A DNA stretch of 64,000 bases from Fibrobacter sp. GTDB taxonomy: Bacteria > Fibrobacterota > Fibrobacteria > Fibrobacterales > Fibrobacteraceae. The notes under the pieces are model-generated. The model did no database searches, was not told the DNA's origin, and saw only the letters and a program-made list of their open reading frames with translations. A program made the translations under genes and the position numbers. This document shows, piece after piece, positions 1 through 9,058 of this stretch; positions within the stretch are counted from its first letter, which is position 1, and every line of letters starts with the position of its first letter. The stretch is taken from NCBI GenBank assembly GCA_024398835.1, contig JAKSIK010000011.1, positions 23,092 to 87,091 of the forward strand, read 5' to 3'.

Positions 1-3000
1 ACTGCCGACATAGTCGCCTCCCCTGAAATAGGAATCCTCCACGCCCACGTTCTGGACTTGCGCATTTTCACCGATGCTCCCAAACAGGCCCACGGAATCC
101 GCAGTTTCATCATTGAAGTACAGCCCGCTGATGATATGAGCATTCCCTTCGGCATCCTTGCCATCAAATGTCCCTGTGTATGTTTTTTTTGCCGTTCCAA
201 TGGGAGTCCACTGCGTGAAGTTGGAACCGTCTCCATTCAAGGTCCCATCAGCCTTGAGCACGCTTTCGCCTTCGCCGCAGACGTTCAGACAGATGTCCGC
301 CGTCAACCTGCCGTTGATACTAGTAGCACCACTGTTCACGAGCTGAGCAAAACATTTGAGTTCCAGGGCGTTACTGATTTCGTAATAACCGTCTGCATTC
401 GGCTGGAATCCGGTATACTCAATTTCTGGCTGCGTGCCCACATCTTTGAGCCCCGGTAATTCGAGCAACAGTTTTCCATTGCGCACAACAGGTTCTCCAG
501 GCCCGGCATTCCAAATTTCACCGGAGAAACCCGCAGGCAGCGTTGTACCGGCAAGTTCGGCAGTAGTTTTGCCTTCAACATTTTCATACTCACATTCTCC
601 AGCACATGTTCCAACAGCACTCCCTGTATAAGAATCCGTATTGTAATAAGCGTTTTCGACGATGCCATCAAAAAAAATCCACCCGACCACGCCGCCGACT
701 CTGTCTTCACCACTCACCGCGCCAGTGTTGTAAACGTTGCTGACGGTGCCTCCCATATTCCACCCGACCACGCCACCAACTTCCCACACTCCGCTCACCG
801 CGCCAGTGTTGTAAACGTTGCTGATGGAGCTACTCTGATTCTTTCCAACCACACCGCCGACACCATCTTCTCCACTCAACGCGCCAGTGTTGTAAACGTT
901 GCTGACAGTGCCATCATTATTCCCGACCACGCCGCCGACATAACTTTTTCCACTCACCGTGCCAGTGTTGTAAACGTTGCTGACAGTGCCACCATTATTC
1001 CCGACCACGCCGCCGACATTATCTCCACCACTCACCGCGCCAGTGTTGTAAACATTGCTGATGACACCCACATTATGTCCGACCACGCCACCGACATAAT
1101 TCTTCCCCAATATATACGAATCCACCACACCCACGTTCTGGATTTTTGCACCAATGCCAATGTACCCGAACAGGCCCGCGTAATTCACATTTTCATCGTT
1201 GAAGTACAGCCCACTGATGACATGTCCTGCGCCATCAAATGTTCCTGTATATGGTTTTTCTGCCGTTCCAATGGGAGTCCACTGCGTGAAGTTGGAACCG
1301 TCTCCATTCAAGGTTCCGTCTGCCTTGAGCACGCTTTCGCCTTCGCCGCAGGCGTTCAGGCAGATGTCTGCCGTCAGTTTTGCATTAACATCCGTCACAC
1401 CAAATTCACTTACCAGTCTTGCAAAATCCTTGAGGTCGTCCGCATTCGCAATCTGAATGACGTTGTCAACAACCTTGAACTCCAAAGCCGTTATCTTGTA
1501 TTGGAAATCTGCGAAAATTTCTAGATAGGGGAAACTGGCGGTCAATTTTCCGGTTTTCTTGTCGTAAGCTAAATTGCCGGCCACCCACTCTGGACCTAAA
1601 TCAATTGCGATAAGTTCGGCAGTCGTTATACCATCAACATTTTCAATACTTCCACTCTTATTTTCACCCAAAGCATTCCCTGCATAAAAATCCGTATTGT
1701 AGTAGGCATTTTCGACGGTGCCACCATTATTCCCGACCACGCCGCCGACTTCGTCCAGTCCACTCACCGCGCCAGTGTTGTAAACGTTGCTGACGGTACC
1801 ATCTATATTCCACCCGACCACTCCACCAACTTTGACGTTTCCGCTCACCGCGCCAGTGTTGTAAACATTGCTGACGGTGCTGTTGCCCGCATTAAATCCG
1901 ACCACGCCGCCGACTTCCACCCATCCACTCACCGCACCAGTATTGTACACATTGCTGATGGTGCGTTTGTTACATCCGACCACACCGCCAACTTCGTCAC
2001 TTCCACTCACCGCGCCAGTATTGTAGACATTGCTGACGGTGCCTTTGTTACATCCGACCACACCGCCAACATAATACCTTCCCCTGATATAGGAATCCAC
2101 CACACCCACATTCTGGACTATCCCTTCATTATACTTGAACAGGCCCACGTAATTCACATCTTCATCGCTGAAGTACAGCCCACTGATTCTTTTCCCATTG
2201 CCATCAAAAGTCCCTTCATATGGTTTTTCTACCGTTCCAATCGGGATCCACTGCGTGAAGTTGGAACCGTCTCCATTCAAGGTCCCGTCTGCCTTGAGCA
2301 CGGATTCACCTTCGCCGCAAGCGTTCAGGCAGATGTCTGCCGTCAACTTGGCGTTGAGAGTAGTATTGCCGGCATTTACAAGCTCGGCGAACTTGAGAAG
2401 TTCTTCAACATTGCTGATTTCAACCTCTGTCGCATTGGGGTCAAGTTCGATAAATGTCGGAGCAGTCCCCACGCCCTTCAAACTCGGGAAGGCGTATTTC
2501 CTCCAACCATTGGAAATAGAGTCATAACCAGCGACCCACACTCCATCAGAATTTTCAAACGCCAGCGCTACATCAAGTGCTGCAAGTTCGGCAGTTGTCT
2601 TGCCAGTGGTGCCCTCGATTGGGTTACGGCAATGTTCGCAACGCATGTCTGTATTGTAGTAGGCGTTGCTGACGATGCCACCATTGTCTCCGACCACATC
2701 GCCAACACGATTATCTCCACGATCATCTCCACTCACCGCACCAGTGTTGTAAACGTTGCTGACGGTACCATCTATATTCCACCCGACCACGCCGCCGACT
2801 CCGTCTTCTCCGCTCACCGCACCAGTGTTGTAAACGTTGCTGACGGTTCCGCTAAGATTATAACCGACCACACCACCAACAACGTAGGAATTTCCACTCA
2901 CAGCACCCGTATTGTAGCTGTTGCTAACAGTCCCTTTATTATTATAGCCAACCACGCCGCCGACATACACATCACCATTCACGGAACCCATGTTGTAAAC

Positions 3001-3570
3001 GTTGCTGACGGTGCCTGAGTTATCCCCGACCACGCCGCCGACTCTGCCGTCTCTTATTCCACTCACCACACCAGTGTTGTAAACGTTGCTGATGGTGCCA
3101 CCCGCATTATGTCCGACCACGCCGCCGACAGTACATGCTCCCCTGATAAAGGAATTCACCACACCCACATTCTGGACTTTCGCATCATAATCTATGATTC
3201 CGAACAGGCCCACGCCATCTGCGTTTTCATCGTTGAAGTACAATCTTCTGATGACATGAGCATTTTCTTCTGCATCCTTGCCATCAAATGTCCCTTTATA
3301 TGGTTTTTCATACGTCCCAATCGGGGTCCACTGTTTTGAGTAACTGCCGTTCAAATCAATGTCCGCCGTCAACCGGCCATTGATGCCAGTCTCGCCGCCA
3401 TTAACCATTGCGGCAAACTTGTAGAGGTCGCCGCAGGTGCCAATCTGATAGACCCCTTCAATCTCCGTGAGATTCGCGGGCATCGCGCACGGGTCTTCAT
3501 CCTCAGCAAAAACCGCCGTCGAAAAAACAGCCATCATGGCAAACAACACTGCACGAACCATCTTTTTCAT
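1..3570 (-). CDS. GLUG-repeat secreted protein, C-terminus beyond window
   Basis: This minus-strand frame is open for 1190 codons from an ATG at 3570 to the window edge, so the protein is larger than seen. An AAAGGAG ribosome site lies just before the ATG. A signal peptide of about 22 residues ends in AVFA. Mature sequence is built of long modules, each starting with a conserved block (LTADICLN, GEGESVLKADG, FTQW.PIGT, Y.GTFDG, ISGLYFND) and then running into about 26-residue units of the type VGGVVG.N.GTVSNVYNTGAVSG. These match the GLUG motif found in bacterial surface proteins with a predicted beta-helix. Three full modules and one shorter first module are visible. Function is unknown; surface adhesion or substrate binding is an inference. 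Confidence 0.85.
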   Translation of the reverse strand, partial: MKKMVRAVLFAMMAVFSTAVFAEDEDPCAMPANLTEIEGVYQIGTCGDLYKFAAMVNGGETGINGRLTADIDLNGSYSKQWTPIGTYEKPYKGTFDGKDAEENAHVIRRLYFNDENADGVGLFGIIDYDAKVQNVGVVNSFIRGACTVGGVVGHNAGGTISNVYNTGVVSGIRDGRVGGVVGDNSGTVSNVYNMGSVNGDVYVGGVVGYNNKGTVSNSYNTGAVSGNSYVVGGVVGYNLSGTVSNVYNTGAVSGEDGVGGVVGWNIDGTVSNVYNTGAVSGDDRGDNRVGDVVGDNGGIVSNAYYNTDMRCEHCRNPIEGTTGKTTAELAALDVALAFENSDGVWVAGYDSISNGWRKYAFPSLKGVGTAPTFIELDPNATEVEISNVEELLKFAELVNAGNTTLNAKLTADICLNACGEGESVLKADGTLNGDGSNFTQWIPIGTVEKPYEGTFDGNGKRISGLYFSDEDVNYVGLFKYNEGIVQNVGVVDSYIRGRYYVGGVVGCNKGTVSNVYNTGAVSGSDEVGGVVGCNKRTISNVYNTGAVSGWVEVGGVVGFNAGNSTVSNVYNTGAVSGNVKVGGVVGWNIDGTVSNVYNTGAVSGLDEVGGVVGNNGGTVENAYYNTDFYAGNALGENKSGSIENVDGITTAELIAIDLGPEWVAGNLAYDKKTGKLTASFPYLEIFADFQYKITALEFKVVDNVIQIANADDLKDFARLVSEFGVTDVNAKLTADICLNACGEGESVLKADGTLNGDGSNFTQWTPIGTAEKPYTGTFDGAGHVISGLYFNDENVNYAGLFGYIGIGAKIQNVGVVDSYILGKNYVGGVVGHNVGVISNVYNTGAVSGGDNVGGVVGNNGGTVSNVYNTGTVSGKSYVGGVVGNNDGTVSNVYNTGALSGEDGVGGVVGKNQSSSISNVYNTGAVSGVWEVGGVVGWNMGGTVSNVYNTGAVSGEDRVGGVVGWIFFDGIVENAYYNTDSYTGSAVGTCAGECEYENVEGKTTAELAGTTLPAGFSGEIWNAGPGEPVVRNGKLLLELPGLKDVGTQPEIEYTGFQPNADGYYEISNALELKCFAQLVNSGATSINGRLTADICLNVCGEGESVLKADGTLNGDGSNFTQWTPIGTAKKTYTGTFDGKDAEGNAHIISGLYFNDETADSVGLFGSIGENAQVQNVGVEDSYFRGGDYVGS
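201..2370 (-). repeat. Long intragenic module repeats of the GLUG protein
   Basis: Near-identical segments of roughly 130 bp begin near 201, 1271 and 2246 (for example TGCGTGAAGTTGGAACCGTC in each). They are about 1.0 kb apart and mark the head of each large module. Between them lie about twenty shorter units of roughly 78 bp sharing CCAGTGTTGTAAACGTTGCT. All are coding and in frame. Such identity between modules is prone to recombination and to assembly collapse. Confidence 0.8.
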
Positions 3571-3847
3571 CGATTCTCCTTTATGCGGGGACATATCATA
3601 CGATTCTAATAAGAATATCGTTTGTAGAGGACTTGAATATAGCATAATATGAATTTTGTCGAGGCGAGTGAAACGACCGAGCCGAAGTACTAATTATGAA
3701 GCATAGATTAAACGACACAGTCAAATAAATGTCAAATTTTGACATTTATTTTTTTAAGATGGGATGGTTAGACTGTTTGTGGCGGTCACCTTTTCCAGGG
3801 GCTTCGCCCTTGGGGAAGCAAGCATGTTCCTGCTACACTCGCTCCAC
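3571..3847. other. Intergenic region with perfect 14-bp palindrome
   Basis: No gene was seen. It contains the upstream region of the GLUG gene, with a TATATT-like -10 candidate near 3640 on the minus strand. A perfect inverted repeat lies at 3723-3751 (arms AAATAAATGTCAAA and its complement around a single T). On the plus strand it is followed by a T run, but no plus-strand gene ends there, so an operator or structural role is as likely as termination. Confidence 0.5.
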
Positions 3848-4687
3848 TTAGTCGCGGAGACACCGAACGGAGAACGCAATGTCCTTATTGTAGCTGTTCA
3901 CCTCCACGTACGAGTAGTCGTGGACGAAGAGCTCGTAGTAGGCGCCGCCGTTATCGCTCTCAGTAGACGACCAGAAGTCGGCGCTGTAGCCGGCTTCGCC
4001 GAAATCGCCACTTCTGTCCCGGCCACCTGCAGGGAGCACCGCAAAACCGTAGGCATCCCTATCGGCTTCATCGCCCGTCTGCGAAACCCAGCCAGATGCA
4101 GTCTTCAAAGCAGTTCCAACATTGTTTGAACCGACTTCATTACCGACGTAGGAGAACAAGGTCTCCCATTCCGCCTTGCTGGGCAGGTGCCAGCCACTGG
4201 GGCAAGTTTCTACTGCCGCAGCCCAGGTGTACAAGCGACCGTACGTATCGCAGTTGTCCTGGTCATCACCGTAGCAATAACTCTTCGCGGTTTCATGATT
4301 GTATGCATAGTTCAGATTCTGCGCCATCCAGGTCTGGGCTTTTGTACCCTCGCCAATGACCACCACCTTGTACACCTGGTCGTCGCGGGTGTCCAGGATT
4401 TCGCCGTAGGTAAAACCGCTCTTCAGATATGTAGACGGAGCGGCGTCCCTGCAGTTGTGGCCCGCAGGGCAGCTTTTCTCATAATACCCCGCCGACATCA
4501 CTTCCGCCACCGCTTCGCTGGAGGAACTTTCCTGCATACCGTCATTTGGAGAACTCGAAGTGTTCGTGGCAATCGAAGAAGAACTGTTTTCTTCACTAGC
4601 TTCAGGACCGCTGGAGCTGTCGTCACCGCAGGCGGTAAACAGAGTGAATGTCGCGAAAATCGCAGATGTGAGGAACAGTTTTTTCAT
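3848..4687 (-). CDS. FISUMP-domain lipoprotein
   Basis: The 279-residue precursor begins MKKLFLTSAIFATF and has a lipobox ending FTAC (Cys near residue 20), so it should be lipid-anchored in the envelope. A Ser/Asp-rich linker (about residues 22-60) leads to a FISUMP domain covering roughly residues 85-279. Diagnostic pieces are Y.T/V.IG..TWMAQNLNYA, YGRLYTWAAA, CPSGWHLPSKAEW, FAVLPAGGR, FWSSTE and the C-terminal FSVRCLRD. This family is greatly expanded in Fibrobacter; its biochemical role is not established. A TATATTTG promoter element at 4716-4723 and an AAAAGGA ribosome site precede the ATG. It is one of three paralogues in this window. Confidence 0.9.
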   Translation of the reverse strand: MKKLFLTSAIFATFTLFTACGDDSSSGPEASEENSSSSIATNTSSSPNDGMQESSSSEAVAEVMSAGYYEKSCPAGHNCRDAAPSTYLKSGFTYGEILDTRDDQVYKVVVIGEGTKAQTWMAQNLNYAYNHETAKSYCYGDDQDNCDTYGRLYTWAAAVETCPSGWHLPSKAEWETLFSYVGNEVGSNNVGTALKTASGWVSQTGDEADRDAYGFAVLPAGGRDRSGDFGEAGYSADFWSSTESDNGGAYYELFVHDYSYVEVNSYNKDIAFSVRCLRD

Positions 4688-4715
4688 GGGGACATCCTTT
4701 TATGAAGATACGCGC

Positions 4716-4723
4716 CAAATATA
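4716..4723 (-). promoter_or_regulatory. -10 element (TATATTTG) of FISUMP gene
   Basis: On the minus strand TATATTTG lies about 30 nt before the start codon of the lipoprotein gene. A separate ribosome site (AAAAGGA) lies between, so this gene has a conventional leader. It matches the -10 motif seen at many other genes in the window. Confidence 0.55.
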
Positions 4724-4840
4724 GAAAATCCCAGTACCCCTACCACATAAACTTTTTAGGGATAGGGGGTAGAGAAAAGAGGTTTATGCTTTAAAAAAGA
4801 GACTTAATATAAAGACCTAACCAATCCCTTGGCATTTTTT

Positions 4841-4846
4841 TATACT
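4841..4846 (+). promoter_or_regulatory. Leaderless -10 element, TATACT-N6-ATG
   Basis: TATACT is followed by exactly six bases (TGTTCC) and then the ATG at 4853. With standard -12 to -7 geometry the first transcribed base is the A of the start codon. No Shine-Dalgarno sequence lies between. This also decides the start of the symporter: the upstream in-frame TTG at 4829 would lie outside the transcript. Confidence 0.65.
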
Positions 4847-4852
4847 TGTTCC

Positions 4853-6262
4853 ATGGGAAAAAATCGAAGCAGTTTTTCTAGCCAGCTGGGCTTCATCCTA
4901 GCCGCTGCCGCCAGCACCGTTGGCCTTGGCAACATTTGGCGTTTCCCATACCTTGCCGCAAAAGATGGGGGTGGATTTTTCATCCTCATCTATTTGATTG
5001 TCGCCATGACCTTCGGCTTCACACTGCTCCTCACGGAAATCGCCATCGGCAGAAGAACCCGCCAGGGACCCCTCACAGCATACGGCAAAATCCACAAAAA
5101 ATGGAAGTGGATTGGAACCATCGCCTGCCTCGCTCCTGCCATCGTACTTCCCTACTACTACGCTATTGGCGGCTGGGTTCTCAAATACCTGGGCACCTAT
5201 GTGACTTTCAATGGCGCAGCTGCCGCTGAATCCAACTATTTCAACTCTTTCATCTCCAGCTATTCCGCACTCATCTGGTTTTTCATCTTCCTCATCTCCG
5301 TAACAGCCATCGTCATCACCGGCGTAGAAAAGGGCATCGAGAAAGGGAGCAAGATTCTCATGCCCATTCTTGTGGTGATGATTGTCCTCATCGCAGGCTT
5401 CTCCCTGACGCTTTCGCACACGGATGCCGCCACCAACGTCACCCGCACTGGGCTGGACGGATTCAAGGTCTACCTCATTCCCGATTTCGCAAGCCAAACC
5501 ACAAAATCAGTTCTCCTCACGATTATGGATGCCGTGGGCCAGTTGTTCTTCTCCATCAGTGTGGCCATGGGCGTCATGGTGGCTTACGGATCTTACGCCA
5601 AGTCCGATTTTGACATCGGGGCTGCCGCAAAAAAAATCGGGATTTTTGATGCCGCCATCGCACTCCTCGCCGGCATGATGATTATCCCCGCCGTATTCAC
5701 GTTCATGGGGCCCGAAGGCATGGCTGCCGGCGGGCCGAGTCTCATGTTCATCACCCTGCCCAAGGTGTTCGCAGCCATGGGCTCTATAGTGGGAACCTTT
5801 GTCGCCATCATCTTCTTTGCAATGACCGCCATCGCCGCCATCACCTCTGCAGTATCCATGATGGAAGCCATCGTCTCAAGCCTTATGGACGCATTCCACA
5901 TGTCAAGGTGCCGCAGTTCCCTGATTGTCACCGCCTACCTTGTGATTATGGGCGTTATCGTCTGCTTGGGCTACAACACCTTCTACTTCGAAGCAGGGCT
6001 CCCCAACGGAAGTTCCGGCCAGATTCTCGACATCATGGATTTCATCTCCAACTACGTGGCCATGCCCATAGTTGCCCTCGCCACTTGCCTCATGATTGGC
6101 TGGGCTACAAAGCCCGGCATCATCATCGATGAAGTGACTCAGAACAATTTCAAGTTTCCGCGCAAAAAGCTTTACCTGGTCATGCTGAAGTACATCTGCC
6201 CCATCATTTTGGCGCTTATGCTTCTCCAATCCTTTGGAATCCTGGATTTGTTTTTGAAATAG
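4853..6262 (+). CDS. Sodium:neurotransmitter-type symporter 1
   Basis: A 469-residue inner-membrane transporter of the neurotransmitter:sodium symporter family (LeuT fold). The family signature is clear near residues 25-45 (VGLGNIWRFPYLAAKDGGG), and roughly 11-12 hydrophobic segments follow. Such proteins import amino acids or related amines with Na+; the substrate cannot be read from sequence. I place the start at the ATG at 4853, not the TTG at 4829, because that gives the same length and N-terminus (M.N.RSSFS.QLGFILAAA) as the paralogue just downstream, and because a -10 element sits six bases before it. The two copies lie head to tail with a 36-bp gap and look like a tandem duplication. 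Confidence 0.9.
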   Translation: MGKNRSSFSSQLGFILAAAASTVGLGNIWRFPYLAAKDGGGFFILIYLIVAMTFGFTLLLTEIAIGRRTRQGPLTAYGKIHKKWKWIGTIACLAPAIVLPYYYAIGGWVLKYLGTYVTFNGAAAAESNYFNSFISSYSALIWFFIFLISVTAIVITGVEKGIEKGSKILMPILVVMIVLIAGFSLTLSHTDAATNVTRTGLDGFKVYLIPDFASQTTKSVLLTIMDAVGQLFFSISVAMGVMVAYGSYAKSDFDIGAAAKKIGIFDAAIALLAGMMIIPAVFTFMGPEGMAAGGPSLMFITLPKVFAAMGSIVGTFVAIIFFAMTAIAAITSAVSMMEAIVSSLMDAFHMSRCRSSLIVTAYLVIMGVIVCLGYNTFYFEAGLPNGSSGQILDIMDFISNYVAMPIVALATCLMIGWATKPGIIIDEVTQNNFKFPRKKLYLVMLKYICPIILALMLLQSFGILDLFLK

Positions 6263-6286
6263 GTTCTTCCCCCAGGCATAAATTTC

Positions 6287-6292
6287 TATACT
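6287..6292 (+). promoter_or_regulatory. Leaderless -10 element, TATACT-N6-ATG
   Basis: TATACT, then TGGGTC, then the ATG at 6299. Spacing is identical to the first symporter, although the flanking bases differ. The second copy can therefore be transcribed separately rather than only by read-through. Confidence 0.65.
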
Positions 6293-6298
6293 TGGGTC

Positions 6299-7708
6299 AT
6301 GACAAACAATAGAAGTAGTTTTTCCGGACAATTAGGTTTCATTCTAGCTGCTGCCGCTTCCGCAGTAGGCCTGGGCAACATTTGGCGTTTCCCCTACCTC
6401 GCCGCAAAAGACGGTGGTGGATTCTTCATTCTCATCTACTTAATCGTGACGCTGACATTTGGCTTCACGCTCCTCCTCACGGAAATCGCCATCGGTAGAA
6501 AGACCCGTCAGGGTCCTCTCACCGCCTACGGCATGATTCACCAGAAATGGAAATGGGTTGGCGTGGTGGCTTGCCTCGTCCCGACCATCATTCTCCCCTA
6601 CTACTGCGTCATTGGCGGATGGGTTCTCAAATACCTGGCCACCTACGTCACCTTCAACAGTGCCGCTGCCGCAGAATCCAGTTTCTTCACCGGATTCATT
6701 ACCGCCTACTCTCCTCTGGTGTGGTTCATCATCTTCTTCGTCTTTGTAGCGGCCGTCATTCTCGCCGGCGTGGAAAAAGGCATCGAGAAGGTGAGCAAAA
6801 TCCTCATGCCCATTCTCGTGGTGATGATCGTTCTAATCGCTGGTTTCTCCCTGACGCTAGAGCATACGGATGCCGCCACCAACGTCACCCGCACCGGTTT
6901 GGATGGCCTCAAGGTCTACCTCATCCCCGATTTCGCAAGCCAAACTCCGAAATCCGTTCTCATCACCATCATGGATGCGGTTGGTCAGTTATTCTTCTCC
7001 ATTAGCGTTGCCATGGGCATCATGGTAGCTTACGGCTCCTACGCCAAACCCACCGCCAACATCGGCGCCGCCACCAATAGAATCGAATTTTTCGATACGG
7101 CCATCGCTCTCCTCGCCGGCATGATGATTATTCCCGCCGTGTTCGCATTCATGGGTTCTGAAGGTATGGCATCCGGTGGTCCGAGTCTCATGTTCGTCAC
7201 CCTCCCCAAGGTGTTTGTCGCCATGGGCTCTACCGTAGGCACCATCGTCGCTATCGTCTTCTTTGCAGTGACCGCAGTGGCAGCCATTACCTCTGCCATG
7301 TCCGTGATGGAAGCCATCGTTTCAAGCTTTATGGACGCCTTCCACATGTCCAGACGCCGCAGCTCCGTCATCATTACCATCTATACCCTGATTATGGGCG
7401 CCATCGTGTGCCTGGGCTACAACACCTTCTACTTCGAAGTTGGCCTCCCCAACGGAAGCACCGGCCAGATTCTCGACATCATGGACTTTATCAGCAACTA
7501 TGTGGCAATGCCTGTGGTAGCCCTCGCCACCTGCCTCATGATTGGCTGGGTCACAAAGCCGGGCATCATCATCGACGAAGTGACCTTGAAAAAATTCAAG
7601 TTCCCCCGCAAACGGCTTTATCTGGCCATGCTGAAGTTCATCTGCCCTGTCATCCTCGCGCTGATGATTCTCCAGTCCTTCGGCTTCCTGGATTTGTTCT
7701 TGAAATAA
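6299..7708 (+). CDS. Sodium:neurotransmitter-type symporter 2
   Basis: A 469-residue paralogue of the preceding transporter, highly similar along its whole length, including the VGLGNIWRFPYLAAKDGGG signature and the C-terminal LQSFG.LDLFLK. Differences cluster in a few loops and in one segment near residue 260 (TANIGAATNRIEFFDT versus DFDIGAAAKKIGIFDA). It probably imports a related amino acid or amine with Na+ across the inner membrane. A factor-independent terminator follows at 7789. Its own promoter element lies six bases before the ATG. Confidence 0.9.
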   Translation: MTNNRSSFSGQLGFILAAAASAVGLGNIWRFPYLAAKDGGGFFILIYLIVTLTFGFTLLLTEIAIGRKTRQGPLTAYGMIHQKWKWVGVVACLVPTIILPYYCVIGGWVLKYLATYVTFNSAAAAESSFFTGFITAYSPLVWFIIFFVFVAAVILAGVEKGIEKVSKILMPILVVMIVLIAGFSLTLEHTDAATNVTRTGLDGLKVYLIPDFASQTPKSVLITIMDAVGQLFFSISVAMGIMVAYGSYAKPTANIGAATNRIEFFDTAIALLAGMMIIPAVFAFMGSEGMASGGPSLMFVTLPKVFVAMGSTVGTIVAIVFFAVTAVAAITSAMSVMEAIVSSFMDAFHMSRRRSSVIITIYTLIMGAIVCLGYNTFYFEVGLPNGSTGQILDIMDFISNYVAMPVVALATCLMIGWVTKPGIIIDEVTLKKFKFPRKRLYLAMLKFICPVILALMILQSFGFLDLFLK

Positions 7709-7788
7709 ATTCAGCCCAGACGGCGCAAGCCGCGCAAGCGGCGTGAACGTCGTCGGCATGAAAATTGCCAGCCCGCAAACCGAATTTA

Positions 7789-7814
7789 GCCCGACAATCC
7801 GTCGGGCTTTTTTT
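7789..7814 (+). terminator. Rho-independent terminator after symporters
   Basis: A perfect 7-bp stem (GCCCGAC / GTCGGGC) with an AATCC loop is followed by seven T residues on the plus strand. The T run reaches the stop codon of the convergent ahbC-like gene. It is oriented to end the symporter transcript. Confidence 0.85.
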
Positions 7815-8985
7815 ACAGTCCCAGTTCCTCGTCCGTCAAGTAGCAGGCGGGGTCCTGTTCCCAGAAATCTCCGGTCACGGCTTCGGCCCGAGTGCGGAAG
7901 TTTCCGTTGCATAGCCCGAGGTAGGGGCACTTGGGGCAGCGGCCCTTCAGAATGGGTTTGCGGTTCTTGAGGCCCGCCATGATGGGGTTGGACTCGTCGC
8001 TCCAAATCTCGCCAAAACTGCGCTCCCGCACATTCCCGAGGGTGATGTATTGGGTGAACTGGTCCGGATGCACGTTTCCGATGCTGTCGATATTTCCGAA
8101 GGCCATGCCACTGCGGTTGCCTCCATTCCGGCTAATCAAATCCAGCACGATTTTCGCCCGCTCTGGGTCTTCCCGCTTCATGCGGAGGTAGAGGTAGACG
8201 GCATCAGCGTGATTGTCCACCGTCAAAATTTCCTTGTTGATGCCGCGCTTTTTAAAGTCCAGCGTGCGGTCGATGATGAGGTCCATGGCCCTGCGGCTTT
8301 CCTCATGGTTCAGGTCCCGCTCAATCATGGCGCTGCCGCGACCGCTGTAAACCAGGTGATAGAAGCACACCCGGTCGATGTTCTCCTGCTCCAGCAAATC
8401 GAAGATGGCATTCAAATCCTGAACGTTGTCCCGGGTGATGGTGAACCGGAGGCCCACCTTCTGGCCTGTGGCCACGCAGTTCCGGATGCCGCGAATAGCC
8501 AGCTTATAGGCGCCAGCGACTCCGCGGAACTTGTCATGAGTGGCTTCACATCCATCCAAACTAATACCCACATAGCCAACGCCCATGTCCTTCAACTTCT
8601 GAGCAACATTTTCTGTAATGCAGGTGCCGTTGGTGCTGATGGTGGGGCGGATGCCCTTACTGGCGGCGTAATTGGCCAACTCAAAAAAATCTGGGCGGAG
8701 CAATGGTTCGCCACCACTGAAAAGCAGCACTGGCACATGAAAATCTGCCAGCTGGTCAATGAGCTTCATGCCCTCTTCGTGGGTGAGCTCGTTCTGATAC
8801 TTGATGGCCTCGGACCGCGCATAGCAATGGACACACTTCAAGTTGCAGGTCTTGGTGCTGTTCCACACCACAACCGGACCCCTACCCGGCCCCACCCCGT
8901 TCTTGGATTCGTGGGCCTTGGGCTCGTAACGCAGGGAATCGCCAAAATTCGGCGCATCCATCAAAAGTTTGGTAATGCTAATCAT
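7813..8985 (-). CDS. ahbC: Radical SAM heme-synthesis enzyme, AhbC-like
   Basis: A 390-residue radical SAM protein. The iron-sulfur motif CNLKCVHC lies near residues 50-57 and a GGEP motif near 97. A C-terminal Cys cluster (CPKCPYLGLC and a later DPACYLTDEE) suggests a second, SPASM/twitch-type cluster. The N-terminus (MISITKLL), PVVVWNSTKTCN, CFYHLVYSGRGS and LTVDNHAD closely resemble AhbC, the 12,18-didecarboxysiroheme deacetylase of the siroheme-dependent heme pathway; NirJ of heme d1 synthesis is the near relative. No other ahb gene is in the window, so pathway membership rests on sequence alone. A -10 element seven bases before the ATG points to a leaderless transcript. Confidence 0.75.
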   Translation of the reverse strand: MISITKLLMDAPNFGDSLRYEPKAHESKNGVGPGRGPVVVWNSTKTCNLKCVHCYARSEAIKYQNELTHEEGMKLIDQLADFHVPVLLFSGGEPLLRPDFFELANYAASKGIRPTISTNGTCITENVAQKLKDMGVGYVGISLDGCEATHDKFRGVAGAYKLAIRGIRNCVATGQKVGLRFTITRDNVQDLNAIFDLLEQENIDRVCFYHLVYSGRGSAMIERDLNHEESRRAMDLIIDRTLDFKKRGINKEILTVDNHADAVYLYLRMKREDPERAKIVLDLISRNGGNRSGMAFGNIDSIGNVHPDQFTQYITLGNVRERSFGEIWSDESNPIMAGLKNRKPILKGRCPKCPYLGLCNGNFRTRAEAVTGDFWEQDPACYLTDEELGL

Positions 8986-8992
8986 ATGGCGA

Positions 8993-8998
8993 AAGATA
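8993..8998 (-). promoter_or_regulatory. Leaderless -10 element, TATCTT-N7-ATG
   Basis: On the minus strand TATCTT, then TCGCCAT, then the ATG at 8985. Transcription would start at or one base before the start codon. There is no Shine-Dalgarno sequence. Confidence 0.55.
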
Positions 8999-9002
8999 GT
9001 TA

Positions 9003-9033
9003 TTAAAAAAAGCCCGCGGTTTTATCCGCGGGC
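9003..9033 (-). terminator. Terminator of small basic protein gene
   Basis: An 8-bp perfect stem (GCCCGCGG / CCGCGGGC) around TTTTAT at 9012-9033. On the minus strand it is followed by a run of seven T residues. It ends transcripts coming from the 99-codon gene upstream. Confidence 0.85.
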
Positions 9034-9058
9034 CCTTTCAACACTTTCAATTCCGAGA

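Noticed and set aside
58..3339. Several plus-strand open frames of 60-150 codons
   Set aside because: They are antisense echoes of the repeat-built GLUG gene and repeat with it.
4829..4852. TTG start giving eight extra residues on symporter 1
   Set aside because: The TTG lies upstream of the TATACT box, the paralogue lacks the extension, and length agrees exactly without it.
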